Position numbers and translations under genes: made by a program. Shown here piece after piece: positions 24,583-39,655 of a stretch of 64,000 nucleotides of DNA (the stretch's first letter is position 1; every line of letters starts with the position of its first letter). The stretch spans positions 49,853 through 113,852 of the forward strand of contig NW_023501126.1 of NCBI RefSeq assembly GCF_014066305.1. The letters run 5' to 3'. The notes under the pieces are model-generated. The model did not search any database and was not told the origin of the DNA. It saw nothing but the letters and a program-made list of their open reading frames with translations. The stretch comes from Letharia columbiana (Eukaryota; Ascomycota; Lecanoromycetes; Lecanorales; Parmeliaceae).

Positions 24583-26340
24583 GAACAAGAGGAGGATCTA
24601 CAACAGGCGAATGCGGAGAACACTACGGAGACAGTCATCAGCAGCAGTGACACAACAGGCCTACTCTCCACGATCTCACACCAATCCACTCAGCCAGTGC
24701 AAGAGAAGTCAATACAGCAGGCGAATACGGAGAACACTACGGAGAAACAAAGCGGCAACAAGGCCCTCAGCACCAAGAACACGGCTCAGCTCTCCAAGAT
24801 CCCACGTCATATGCTCTCCACGGTTCCACATCAAATCATCACTCAGCAAGCGGAGAACACCACTGCAACTTAGCCTGTCATCCCCACTACATTGAGGAGT
24901 AAGAGAAGGAACTATAATAGGCAAATGCGGAGAACACTGCGGAGAAACCAAGCGGCAATAAGGCCCCCAGCACCAAGAACAGGCTCAGCTCTCCAAGATC
25001 CCACGTCATATGCTCTCCACGATTCCACATCAAATTATCACTCAGCAAGCGGAGAACACCACTGTAACTTGGCCTATCATCCCCACTGCATTGAGGAGTA
25101 AGAGGAGGAACTATAACAGGCAAATGCGGAGACCACTGCGGAGAAACCAAGCGGCAACAAGGCCACCATCGTCAAGAACACGGCTCAGCTCTCCAAGATC
25201 CCACGTCATATGCTCTCCACGGTTCCATATCAAATCATCACTCAGCAAGCGGAGAACACCACTGCAACTTGGCCGTTCCATATCAAATCATCACTCAGCA
25301 AGCGGAGAACACCACTGCAACTTAGCCTGTCATCCCCACTACATTAAGGAGTAAGAGGAGGAACTACAACAGGCAAATGCGGAGAACACTGCGGAGAACA
25401 CTATGGAGAATACTGCGGAGAAACCAAGCGACAACAAGGCCACCATCGTCAAGAACACGGCTCAGCTCTCCAAGATCCCACATCATATCAGTTATCCACT
25501 CAGTCAGCCACTCAGCTAGCCACTCAGTCTGATACTCTATAAGAGGAGGAGTAAGAGAAGGAACTACAATAGGCAAATGCGGAGAACACTACGGAGAAAT
25601 CAAGCGGCAATAAGGCTACCATCGTCAAGAACACGGCTCAGCTCTCCAAGATCCCACATCATATCAGTTATCCACTCAGTCAGCTACTCAGCTAGCCACT
25701 CAGTCTGATACTCTATAAGAGGAGGAGTAAGAGAAGGAACTACAATAGGCAAATGCGGAGAACACTGCGAAGAAACCAAGCGGCAACAAGGCCACCATCG
25801 TCAAGAACACGGCTCAGCTCTCCAAGATCCCACGTTATATTAGTCATCCACTCAGTTAGCTACTCAGCTAGCCACTTAGTCTAATACTCTATAAGAGGAG
25901 GAGCAAGAGAAGAAACTACAACAGGCAAATGCGGAGAACACTGCGGAGAAACCAAGCGGCAACAAGGCCACCATCGTCAAGAACACGGCTCAGCTCTCCA
26001 AGATCCCACGTCATATGCTCTCCACGGTTCCACATCAAATTATTACTTAGTAAGCGGAGAACACCACTGCAACTTGGCCTGTCATCCCCACTGCATTGAT
26101 ATAGTATATCACTACGGCCTCTATAGGAGGAACATCGGACGATATATATTTAGACGAATTAAAATCGTTCGATGTCTACAGCTATTTCATTATTCGAAAG
26201 ATTTCACTGCGGTAGGAGATATTATGGAATTCACACCACTAACTGACACGTTGTCTCTATTTCTTTCCGATATTTCGATACTTCTTACCATAAGAATATG
26301 ACCTTTCTCTATTTTTTGTGGGCAATTATTACGGATTAAT
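24583..26340 (+). repeat. Tandem array derived from the gag-like repeat of the TRIM element
   Basis: Read on the plus strand, successive units contain CAGGCGAATGCGGAGAACAC, CCAAGCGGCAACAAGGCC, GTCAAGAACACGGCTCAGC, CTCCAAGATCCCACGTCATA and CAGCAAGCGGAGAACACCAC. These translate as the LQQANAENTAEK...NTAQLSKIPRHMLSTVPHQI...QQAENTT peptide of the gag-like protein at 9692-10318. I count about seven full or partial units of 160-200 bp, several separated by a CACTCAGTCAGCCACTCAGC-like linker. Copies are close to identical and not RIP-mutated. Most units contain stops (TAG at 24,871, TAA, ATAGG), so the array is not one coding region. From 26,120 to 26,340 it continues into sequence matching the inverted 9,520-9,700 end of the TRIM element. 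Confidence 0.75.
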
Positions 26341-29300
26341 CCTTCACTTAATATACCTTCCTAATTAGGCCTTAGCGCGCCTCTCTCCGCACATATATGC
26401 CTATATACTATATAGATTAAATCAATTTTATAGTGGTGAAAGTAGGTCAAAAACGCACAGTAAGCGATCAGAGTTCGATTTGACTTAGGGCTAGGGCTAA
26501 AATTCCATTTAACTTAAAAAAATCCAACTCCATTTAACTTAGAAAAATGAAAAATCCAACTCCATGAATTTAATTCATAGGCCTTTACTTGTTAAGATAT
26601 AAATATTTAGATATAAGAGCTTAAAAGAAGAGATTATAATAGATTTCATTATCTATTAATTAAAAAAATATTTAGAATTTTATAATATAAATTCTTTTCT
26701 TTTATATTAAATGCTAATTCTTAAAATCTATAAATTTTTTTTAAGATAATTAAGAGATAGTAGACTTACTAATATATTACTTAATAACTCTTCGCTATTA
26801 ATCTCTTAATTCTTTATAAAAGCTATTTCTTATACTTAATAATAATAAAGCGATAACTTTATACTCTTAAGTTTTTAGTTATTTACGCTATTTATCTTAT
26901 AAATCTTTTTAATATTTCTATTAAAAATTATAATCGATTTTAAAATATAATTCTTTTTAATTATAATATCTTTTTTATATAATAAATACTTTCTACTTAT
27001 AAGTATATTTAAAAATAAATAATACTTCTTAATTAAGATTTATATCTTAAATATTTATATTTATTAGATATACGTCTTATTTTTTTTAAACCTTTCTTTT
27101 TATTAGCTTTAGCATTTTTATTAAATTTATTCTTATCTTTCTTTTTTAACTTTTTAACTTTTTCTTCTTTAATCTTATAAATAATATTTTAAACTTTTAT
27201 TATTATATTAAATTCTTACTTCTAATTTAATTTATATTAAATTCGTTTATAACTATTATTTAATTTACGATACTTTAAAGTCTAAAAATTCGAGATTTTA
27301 TTTTATACTCTTAATATATATACGTAATTAATATTATCGCTTAAGATTCTTTTTTAAAGTAATTATTATTATATCTTAAGTATTTCTTTACTTATTTATA
27401 TTTAATATTTTTCTTCTCTCTTATACGCGTAATAGATATAATTAATTCTACGATTTAAATCTTAAATCTTAAACTTTATATAAAGCTAAAATAATACTTC
27501 GTAGTAATTAAATATAAATTTCTAATTCTTAGCGTTTAGTTAAGTTTTAAACGTATTTTTATAAATTAAAAAAAAAATTTATCGATTAATCTTTAATTTT
27601 AATATTTTTATTTTATTAAATATCTTTATAGATAAAGCTATTAACGATATAAGAATATAGAGATAATAAAGATTTTATACTCTTATAGATTATCTTAATA
27701 AGCTTTTATAAGAAAAATCTATATTTATAAATTATATAAATTTTTATTTAATCTATAAACGCGTTTTATAGTTTAACTATATCTTATTCATATATTTAAA
27801 AATATAGATTAATATTAAATACTATCTTTTTTTAATAATCTTCTTATTAATAATCTTCTTATTAATAATAAAGATTATATTTAGATTTTTACTTTTAATC
27901 TAATTTATACTAAAATTATTTATAATTATTATTTAACTTACGATATTTTAAAATTTAAGAATTTAAGATTTTATTTTTTATATTAAAATTATTAGCTACG
28001 CGTCTCTTTAAATAAGAAGTTCTTACTAATAAAGAGAATATAAAGAGATTATTATTAGAAGAATAAATTTATATATTTTTCGATAATTAAAAAGATAATT
28101 AGAATTCTATTTTATATTAAGTATCTTAACCCTCTTTTATTTAAATAAAGCACTTTTAATTATCTTATTTTTATTATTTACGCACTTTCTCTTATTATAT
28201 AAATTTTATATTTTTAATTACTAATATAACTCTTTTATTATAAATAATATAAAGGTTATTAATTATATAATTTATTAATAAAATAATAACTTAATAGAAA
28301 GTTAATATATAATAAAATTTCGATATTAGAGTTACTTCGATAATTTCTTATAACGTATTTAATATAGAAGTCTAAATTTATATAATATAATAAGATAATA
28401 ATATTATATTAATAATCTCCTATATTATATAAGCGAAAGATCTTTTTAAAAGAAGTAAATTAATTAATTTCTAATATTTTTTAATCTCTTATAAAGTAAT
28501 AGCTAAACTATTATTAATTATATATATATATTACTTAATAAAATATTATATTACTATACTTACTTTCTTATTTTTAATATTAATTTTTAATCTTTATAAG
28601 TAAAGACCTCGAAATACTTTTTTTTATAATCTTTATATCGAGAGCGCGAATAACTAAAAACTTATTTTATTTAATTTTTTTTATAATTATCTTTTTATAA
28701 TTAGAAGACTTTAAAATTTCTTTTTAATTTAAAATTTTAATATAAAGATTAAATAAGTAATTATTTAATTAATTATTTATATTATTAAAAAGATTATTAA
28801 AATTTATATTATCTTTTAAATAGATTAATAAAGTATATAAATTAATATCGCTATTTCTATATAACGATAATATAATAAAATCGCTATTAAGATTAATAAT
28901 TATTAATAATATATTATTATTAAATTAGATTAAGATAAATAAGATAAAATAATTATAATATAAAATATTAATAAAAAAAAAAAATTTAAGATATTAAAAA
29001 AGAAAGAAAGAGAGAATTTTTATTTATAATTTTAATATTTTAAAATCTATCTAGCGTTATACTAGCGAAGTCTATTAAATTTAATCTATTAAATTATATT
29101 ATATAATATAATAATTATATTTCTAATTATTATTATAATTATACTAGTTAACTCTAAAGAAATTAATTTTTTAATTAAAAGATTAATATCTAGATATTTA
29201 ATAGTTATATATTAGAATATACTTACTTTAAATTCTAAATATAAATATTTTTATTTTTAAATGAGATAAAGAAGCTATAGATTTAGAATCGAATATTATT

Positions 29301-29360
29301 AAAGGTTATCTACTATTTTCTATTATATTTTAACTATTTATAATTATTAATATACTTATT
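26341..29360. repeat. RIP-type AT-rich DNA
   Basis: The first 250 bp still have mixed composition and include two copies of AATCCAACTCCAT (26,520-26,570) and an ATGAATTTAATTCATAGGCC motif shared with the long-TIR family (26,566-26,585). The rest is TA-rich and noncoding. Confidence 0.5.
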
Positions 29361-29912
29361 AATAAGAAAGATATACTATTACTATATAAATTTAATTATA
29401 ATATTAATAATAATTATAAGAATTAAAGTTATTAAATATAGAGATACTCGCTAATAAGAAAGATATATTATTACTATATAAATTTAATTACGATATTAAT
29501 AATAACTATAAAAATTAAAGTTATTAAATATAGAAATACTCGTTAATAAGAAAGATATATTATTACTATATAAATTTAATCGCGATATTAATAATAATTA
29601 TAAAAATTAAAGTTATTAAATATAGAGATACTCGTTAATAAGAAAGATATATTATTATTATATAAATTTAATCGCGATATTAATAATAATTATAGAAATT
29701 AAAGTTATCGAATATAGAGATACTTATTAATAAGAAAGATATATTATTATTATATAAATTTAATCGCGATATTAATAATAATTATAGAAATTAAAGTTAT
29801 TAAATATAAAGATACTCGCTAATAAGAAAGATATACTATTATTATATAAATTTAATCGCGATATTAATAATAATTATAGAAATTAAAGCTATCGAATATA
29901 AAGATATAATTT
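29361..29912. repeat. 92-bp tandem repeat, six copies
   Basis: The motif AATAAGAAAGATATA recurs at 29,361, 29,453, 29,545, 29,637, 29,729 and 29,821, an exact 92-bp period. Each unit continues through TATAAATTTAAT and ATTAATAATAATTATA to a GAGATACTCG-like end. Differences between copies are mainly transitions. Confidence 0.9.
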
Positions 29913-32900
29913 TTAATTTAATATAGATTTTAAGACGAAAAGCCTCTTTTATTAAAGTAGTAATATTTTTATAAATATATACTTATATTTAAATCGATTT
30001 AAAAAGTTTTATTCTATAAATATAAAATATATAAAGTTATTAGATTAAATATAATAATTAAATTTTATTAATTAAGCGTAATAAATAGAATAATAAATAG
30101 AATATCTTATTCTTAACTTAGAATAATTTTTCTTTTATTTATTATATATTTTTTTTTTATAAAAACTACGTCTAGATTTTAATAATATTATATTATTATT
30201 TATAAATTTATATCTTATTATAATTATCTAAAAAATTATATATCTTTTAATTATAAAGTAATTCTTTTTATATAAAATATATATAATTAAATTACTAGAT
30301 ATTAGTTAGTAATTTTCTTTATTTATAATTATTAAAGAATAAATTATATTATTAAAATTACTCGCTAATTTTATCTTTATAGCTTCTTAAAGTACGCTTA
30401 ATATAAAGAATTAAATTCGAAGCGAATTAATTAAATTTAAAGCTATATAAATTAAAATCTTCTTTATTATTTAAATAAATATAATTTAAAAAATAATTAA
30501 ATTTATTAACTTCTATAATTCGCGGATTTTCTTTAATATATAAGCTTTAAAGTCTAATTAGTAATAATATAATTAATATATATAATTAATTTACTACTTA
30601 ATTTAGATATATATAATTAATATAATTATATATCTTTCTTATTTATAATTATACTTTTTAAACTTTATATATAATTTTTTAATCTTCGCCTTCGCGAAGT
30701 TTTATTTTTACTTTACTTTAATAATTTAAATAAGTCTAAATTAATAATTAATAAATTATTAAAAATTTTTTAAATTTTTATAATTATCGAATTAATAACT
30801 TTAATAAATAATAATATTATATATTAATAAATTATAATTAATATTATAATTAATTATTATATTAAAAGATATAGCGCTATTAGATATATACTTACTTTAT
30901 AAAAATAATATTATTAATTTAATTTAATTATAGAATATAAAAAAAAAAATTTTATTTTTTTTAAATATAAATAATATTATAATAAATAAGCGTATTATAA
31001 TATAATTACTATAATAATAAAAAGAATTTTTAAAAAAGAAGAGAGTAAATTAGAAAAGAATAATATTAAATATTTATTATTAAGCTAATTAATATTATAT
31101 AATTAAAATCTTATTAAAATAAAATATTATTTAAAGATAAATTAAGTTTAAATATTAATTAGAAAGCTAATTAAAAAAAGAGATTAATTTCTTTTTTATT
31201 AATATATATCGTAGAGCTATATATAAACGCTTCTTTTTATATTTTAAATATACTTTAAATATCTATAATTATATATATATACTCTCTCTTATATTTCGTA
31301 TATTTCGATATTTTTTATATACGCGATATATTTATTAAAGATAATCTTATTAATCTAATTAATTTCTATTTAATTTTATATTTATTAATTATAAGAAAAG
31401 CTCTTTATTTTAATATTATAATTTTATTAATTTATTATTTTTAGATATTAAGTTATTTATAGCTTATAATTAATCTATTTACTTTCTTCTCTTCTTCTAT
31501 TATAAAAATAAAAAAAGATATTATTTCTTTTTCATCTTCGTCTATAACGAATTAATTATTATTTTTATAAGATTAAAGATATCGATTTAAAGACGAGGTC
31601 GTTTAATTAAAAGTAAAGAATATAATATTTTAATATTTTAACGCTCGAGTAAAAGATATTATAATATTATTTAAATAAAAGAGAGTTATATTAATAAAAA
31701 AGATTTTAAGATTTAAGAATAATCTTAGCGCGATAAAAGATTTAATTTCTATATATAGAAGATTTAAATAATAATTAATTTAATTAATTAAATTATTAAA
31801 ATATTTAAATTAAATTTTAATTCTATATTAATATCTAATAAAATAAATTTAATAATTTTAAAATATTAATATATATTTTTATTAATATAATTAGTAATTA
31901 GAATATTAATTAAAAAAATATAATCTCTAATTTTAATATTTAAAATAATATAATAATAAATAAGTATTAATATTAAAGTAAATAGAGTATATATTATATT
32001 AAATAGAAAAGCGTTAATAACTAAATTAATTAGAGTTTTAAATTAATTAAATTAAATATTAATTCTATATTAATATTATTATATATTTTTAAATATATAA
32101 TTACTAATTATAATATTAATTAGAAAAAATTAATCTTTAATTTAAAATATCGAAAATAATATAAGTTTCTATTATAATAAGAAGATAGAATTTATATATT
32201 AAATATTAATTTTATTTTATTTCTAATATTTTATTTATTTATATATCTCTTTTAGTTTTTCTTTAAATATCTTAATCTTAAAATATTAATTAAATTTTTA
32301 TCTAATATAGATTTAGCTTTTTTAATTAATAATACTTAATATAAAATATTAATAAATATATTTTAATATAAAGATAATAATAAATTTTACTTTCTTTTTA
32401 ATATTAATAATAAGAAATAATAGATATAATAATAGATAAAGATAATATAAATTATATAAAATTAGTTTAAATTTAATAGCAATTATTAATCTATTTATTA
32501 AAGTTTAGAAATTAGAAAATCTTAAAACTAATTCTAAAGAAAGTAAAGAAAACTTAAAGAAGATTACTTATTTAAGCTTATTTACTAAGACTTCGCTAAG
32601 ACTTTATTAAGTATATATTAGATATATATAAATTAAGTAATTTAGAATTCTCTCGTTTAAAACTCTTAAGCTTCTTTTCTAATAATTATCTTCTTTCTTT
32701 AAAGATTTATTCTTAAATCTAAGTATAGAAAGAATATTTTCTTATTATTAGAAGATTTATTAAAATTTTTTAAATCTTATAAAAAAGAAGAAAAAGAGTT
32801 TTTTATAATAATATAGCGTAAATATAATATATTATAAATATATAATAAAAGTATATAACGTCGATAGATAATATTAGATTTATTTTTATAGATTAAATAT

Positions 32901-34499
32901 AATTATAATAATATATAAAATAATAGTTAATATTATAATTTAGATATATAATATATATAATTAATATATAATTATAATAATATTTACTTTTTTTTAAAAA
33001 GTTTTCTATTTTATTAATACTTCTTTATTAACTTTTAATAATCTATACTTTCTATAACTAATATATAATAAATATATATTTAATTAATATATTATATAGA
33101 GGATATAACTATTATTATAAGTTTTTTAAAGATTTTATAATTATATATATATTTCTTACGCGTTAATAATTATTATTTATTATATTAGCTCTTTATAGCG
33201 CTAGACCTCTATCTATATTAAATAAGAATATCTATTATCGCTATACGCGATAAGCTTTTTAATATATTACTCGTTTATATAATACTATCTTCGATAATAA
33301 TAAAAATATAATCGCGAAGTATTATTATTATATTTATCTTTATAATAATTATATTATAATAAGTTTTTATATAAATAACGCGTAATAGATATATTTATAG
33401 CGTCTACTAATTTTTTTAAAAGATTTTAATAAATAAATATATTATTATTAGTATTAACGCTATAATTCGTATTCGCTTATAATATACTTATATTATTTAT
33501 TATATTCTTATTCTTAATATCTTCGATTTTATATCTATTACGCGATTTAAGATTATTTATAAATACTTTAATATAATCTTAACGATTATTTAATATATTA
33601 AAAATTATTTAAAAATAAAGAAGAAGTTAAATAACGAAGCGGCTTCGCTTAATAAAGCGAAGATTTTTTAAAAGATTCTAAGTATTCTAATAAGTATATA
33701 TAACGTTATATAGTTTATTGTATATATCTATACTTTTTATATTTATTTCTTATTCTTTATATTTATATTAAATATATTTTAAATTAATCTTTTTTTAATA
33801 AATATATCTTTCTTAATATTTAAGTTAAATTTAAATTTTAAAAGTAATAATAATAAGAGTAAGATAAATAATAGTAGAGATAAAAAAAGAAAGAGAAGAA
33901 TAAAGAGAAAGAAGAAGAGAAGAAAGATAATAAGAATAATAAGATAAATAATAAGATAGAATCTATTTATAAGAGCGATTTAAGAGAATAATCTTAATAA
34001 TAACGATATTAATAATAATATCTTTAATATATTTAAGAGATTTAATTAACTCGTTATTTTATATATATATATTTAATACTATAATATCTATTATATTTAA
34101 TAATATAATCTTTTCTTTATTATCTTTAGATATTAATACTTTTTATTAATCTTTTTAATATTATTTTTTATTATAATATTCGAGATTTAACTCTTTATAA
34201 CTAAGTTCTTTATCTTTAAATATTTTTTTAAAATTATTAATCTTTTAAGCCTCTTTTTTAATATTTATATTTTACGCGTTTTATACTCGTAAGCTCTACT
34301 TATTAAACTTATTAATTAGATTTTATATATTTTCTATAACTTCTTTATTAAGCTATTTATTATATTTCTTAAAATAATCTTTCTATTAAATAAGATATTT
34401 TATCTTATTCTTTCTTATATACTTTTTATATATAAATTTTATTAAATACTCTTTATTATCTTTTATTAGTTTAGAAATAGAATATTTAGAGATATCTAA
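29913..34499. repeat. RIP-type AT-rich DNA
   Basis: TA-rich and stop-dense throughout. No gene, RNA or clear repeat was recognised. Confidence 0.5.
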
Positions 34500-37400
34500 A
34501 TCTTTTAATTTTTATTTATATAATTTTAATAATAATATATAAAAAATAGAGTGAATTTAATAGATAAGCGATAGCTATAGTCGATACGCTTACGTTTTAA
34601 TATACTTTTAAATATAAAATAAATAAATTAGCTTATTAGAAAGCTTTTTACTTAATTTCTTTTATTTTAAATTCTTTATAAAAAGTATAATAAGATTATC
34701 GCGATTAAATCTTTACGATTTATAATTCTTATTATAAGACTTTAATTACGTTTTTTATACGCTTTATTAATATCTTATAAGCTCTTATTAAATTATATCG
34801 ATTTCTTTAATATATTCTTTCGCTATAGATATTTCTCTCTTAATAGCGCTATTTTTAGCGATTAATTTAAGTTTTAATTAATATTTATATATAGCGAAGA
34901 ATAGATTATAATTAATTATTTTATACTCGCTTTAATAATATATAAATTTCGCGATTAATAGAAGCTTTATCTAATTATCTTATCGCTTTAAATAATATAT
35001 TTTTAAATAATATTCTAAAGTCTAATTTTATCGCTTTATTTATTTATTAATTTATAAATAAAAGATAATATTTAGTCTACGTTTTATTTATAATTAATAA
35101 TAAACTTCTAATTAAAACATATTTATAAAGATAAATTCTCGATTTATAACGATATCTTCTAATACTTTATATCGAAGAATAATTTTCTTTATAAATAACT
35201 CTTCTAATTATATAATCTTAATTATCTTATTAATAAATATATATCTTAATATTTTAATATATCGATTAATTATTATAAGAATCGAGTTATAAATATAATC
35301 TTTATATTTATTAGAAGAAAGATTTATAATAAAGTTTATTATAATTTTCTTCTATAGTCTTATTAATAAAGAAAGTATATCTAGTTTATTATAGAGATAA
35401 TAATATTTTATCTTTATACGCTAATAGATATTATATATATTAATATACTTCTTAATATCTACGCGAATATTATTTTAATAGTATTTTCTATTTATTAGCT
35501 TAAATATCTTATTAATATTAAAATACTTAATTATAAAATCGTTATAATAGCGTTTTAATAGCTCTTCTTAAATTAAGTCTTTTTTAAGAATATATAATTT
35601 ATTATTATATCTTAATAGCCTCTAGCTATTTTAAGTTTAATTATTAATACTTTATATTCGCTTATTTAATACTTTATTAGCTTTATACTATTTAATAAAA
35701 GTATTCTCTTATTAAAATATCTTTATAAGTTTATAAATAGACTTATTATTTATATTATATATTATTTCGCTAATTATTAATACTTTAATAATTAGATATA
35801 AAATGAGTTATTTATAATTAATAGTTTTAGTAATAGAATTAAGTCGCTTATTAATTACGTTATAAATATATTAAATAAATATCTTACTTAAACTCTCTTT
35901 TATTAGAAATTAAGATTCTCTAAATCTTAAAGAATATATTATATTTAAGTAAGTTTCTTATATTATAATAATTATTAAATTCTTAAATTTTCTTTTTATA
36001 AATACTTCTTTTCGAGAATTAGTATCTAAAAAACTCTTATTTATACTTAAATTATTTAATATAATAAGATATTTATTATTAAAATTATATTTATTATATA
36101 TATAATTTTTATAATTTTTATAAGCTATCTTAATAATAATTAAAATAAAATTTAAAAGACTTTTAATTTTAATTAGTTTCTATTATAACGTAGAGAGAAG
36201 TCTATTAATTAATTTATTTTCGCTTTTATAATTAAGACGTTTTAAAAATATATTAATAGAATTCATCTTATTTAATTTATACGAAATTAAGAAATTATAT
36301 AAGAAGAGTTTTATTATTTAGCGAGCTTATTTATTATTTAATATTAATTACTTTATAAAGTATTTTAAATTATTATAATTAATAAGAATCTTAATAGAAT
36401 AAAAAGTTATTTTTAAATAATAACGCTAATACTTAAATATTATAATAATCATAAGAGGGTTTTTAATTATATATTTTATAATTATAATTTATATTAATTA
36501 TCTTTTTTTAATAAAAAGCGATTAAATATTATTATTTATTTATATATAGCTAAATTAATATACTCGCTATAGCGAATAATAAGATATTAATTTTAATTTA
36601 AATTAGAAGTTGAGAATTAAAATAATTTAGAAGAAACGCGATTATAAAGGCGCTCTTTAGCTTCTTAAATATATACTCTATAGTCTCGAGCTATAGAAAT
36701 AATCTTAACTTAATATCTTTTTCGCTTTTCTTAAAAAATTCTATTAAAGAGTTTATAATTTAAAAATAATAATAAATAAATCTTCGATAGAAATTTATAA
36801 ACTTTAGAAAAACTTATATATTATAATAGTCTTTTAATTTTAACTACTCTTAAATTATAGTAATTCTATATTTATTTATAATAATATTAATAATAAATAT
36901 TATAAAGTCGAGAAATTTTACTTCGATAATAAAAAATTTATATTTCTTTAAATTTATATAAAGGCTATATTATTTAAATTAATTAAATATTTACTTTATA
37001 TAATCTAAATACTTCTTCTTTATATTAAAATAAATAAGAATATTATTTAAATATATTATATAAAATTAATTAATTAGTTTAATTAAAGTCTTATTAATAT
37101 AGATTTAAAAGATTATTAAGACGTTAGTTAAGTTAAATAATATTATTAGATATTTAAAATATTTATAATATATATAAAACGCTATTTTTTACTTATCGTC
37201 TTTACGAATTTATATATAATAATAAGTATTCTTTAAATTAAATTTAATATATTATTTAAAGCTATTTAGACGATTAAGCGTCTCGCTAATTAAGAATAAG
37301 AGATATTAATTTTTAATAATTATCTTATTTAGACCTCGATAATTAATATATAAATATAAATCTTTATTCTTTTTTAAAATAAATAGAATTAAAGCTTTTA

Positions 37401-39600
37401 TTAAACTCGTAGAGTATCTAATTTAATTCTTCGCTAAAGCTTTATTAAGATAAATTCTTAATATTACTAACTTTATATTAAATAAATTATATAGCGAATT
37501 AAATAATAGCTTCGTCGTAGTTTTAATAGTATAATTATAACTCTTATATAATAATAATTAACTTACTTCTTTTAATAAGAATATATCTTTATATTCTTTT
37601 AACTTATTAAGAAGTTTAAAAATAATCTCTACGCTATCTATATAAATATCTTATATCTTAATTATATTAATTTTATATTTCTATTTATAGTTATTATTTT
37701 AACTATAACTAATATATAAATAATCTTATATTCTTTTAAGATATTCGCGAATTATTATAACGCTAGAATCGTAAATAACTACTTTTTAACGTCGAAACGC
37801 TAGATTTAATCTTTTATATTTATCTTAATTCGCTTATTAATTAAGATTAAAAGATCTAAAATTATTAAGAAATTTTTTTTATTAATAGTATAGAAAATAT
37901 ATTTATAGCGCTTAATACGCTTTTAACTATTTTATAGATAATAGATAATTAAATAAGTACTATAATAATAAATTAATTTTTTATTTATTTATATAGATTT
38001 TAATAAGAAATTATTAATTCTTATTAGATTCTACTTAATCGTAAAACGCTAGCTTATTATATTTATTCTTTATTATTATTAAAATAAATTTTAATAAAAG
38101 TTTATAACTCGCTTTAATTATTTAAAAGTACTCTATCTTTATAAATTAACGATAAAATAAATATTACTTCTATTTTTATTCTCGTTATTATAAAGTCTTT
38201 AATAAGAATTTCTTTTTTCTTATCGAGTCGACTATATAAAGCTTATAATTATTAATTAAATTAATTAATATATTATTAAGATTTTTTATTTTCTATTTTT
38301 TTAATTTAATATAGATATTAATATAATATTCTTTTTCTTTATAATTATAATATTTTATACTATTTAAATAAAACTTATTATTTTTAAATTTATTCTTCGA
38401 CTTATAATCTTAAAGATTATTTATCTCTTAAATTAAAATTATTTTATCTTCGCGATAACTACGATTTCTTATATTAAAAATTTTAACTTTATTATTATTA
38501 ACTCTCTTATAAATTAGAAATACTACTTACTTTATATTCTCTAAAAGATTTTATTTTTAATTATTATTCTTTAAGTATATTATAAGCGTTAAAAGCTTAT
38601 TTTATTTAATTAATATAATTTAAATATTAATTAGCTAATAGCGAAGATTTATATAAAGCTTTATAAATAAGTAATATACTTATTAATTCTTAATATAGAG
38701 ATTTATTTACGCTTTTAATAATCGAAGATAATTATCGAATTAATATATAGTTTAATTTTATTTTTAATTAATATTTATATACGCTTAAATAATATTAAAT
38801 TCGCGATTTATTAAATCTTTAATTTAATTTAATAGAAAGTTAATAAACTTCTATTATATATAATTATAATTTAGAAATCTATTCTTCTTATTAGTTTATA
38901 ATTCTTTCTAATTATTATTAAAAGATTAACGAGTTTAAAGAATCTTATTCTTTTCGATAAGAAAGTTTTTCGAGATTAGACGAAACGTCTTATTTATCTT
39001 TTATACTAGAGTTTAATACTTTAAAATACTCTTTTTATAATAAATTAATAATTTCTCTAATTAAATTATTTTTCGAGGTCGCTAAATAATATTATTATAT
39101 TCGAGATTAATATTATTTATAATTCTCTTTATTTCTAAAGTCGCTAATAATCTTAATATATTATTATCGCTATTATAATTACGATCTATAAATATTTTAT
39201 CTTATTTAAGCGAAATAATTTTTACTTTTAAAGATTAAAGGCGATATTCTTATATAAATATATCTCGATAATAAGTAATATACTTTACTCTATCGATTAG
39301 AATATAAATAGATTAATTAATCTATTTATTAATATCTCGCTTTTTACTAAAGATACTTTCTTAACTATAAATAATATTATTATTATTATTATTACTACTC
39401 GATTTTTTTATTAAATTATTATCTATAAATAGTATAAAGATCTCTTTATTAGAGTTTATAATACGCTTTAATATCTCTAATTATACTATAATAATATTTT
39501 AATTTAATATTATACTAGTTAACGATAACTTATTTTATAAATATTATAACTACGCTTTAATTATAATTATTATATTAATTTTAAATCGCTATTTTTAAGA
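34500..39600 (-). mobile_element. Ty3/gypsy LTR retrotransposon relic (pol readable)
   Basis: On the minus strand a heavily mutated pol can be followed in order. Near 37,316-37,262 the frame reads YLLFLISETLNRLN, the start of a gypsy reverse transcriptase. Further down come YLNNILIY (the YxDD-type active site with D changed to N, as a G-to-A change would give) and FYRRFIY near 36,785. The integrase core is recognisable at about 35,400-35,060 (DSILVVVDRY-like and LRYKVLEDIV). The RT-then-integrase order fits Ty3/gypsy. Stops occur every few codons, so it is dead. LTRs and exact ends were not resolved; the upper boundary is a guess from where AT-rich sequence gives way to the island at 39.65 kb. 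Confidence 0.7.
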
Positions 39601-39655
39601 AGAGTAAAAGAATTAGAATTATTAGATTTAAAGAGTTTTAGAATTATATAGTAAT

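Noticed and set aside
24583..25576. CRISPR-like or coding interpretation of the 24.6-26.1 kb repeats
   Set aside because: Units are adjacent rather than spaced by unique spacers and contain stops; they match the gag-like repeat, and the organism is a eukaryote.
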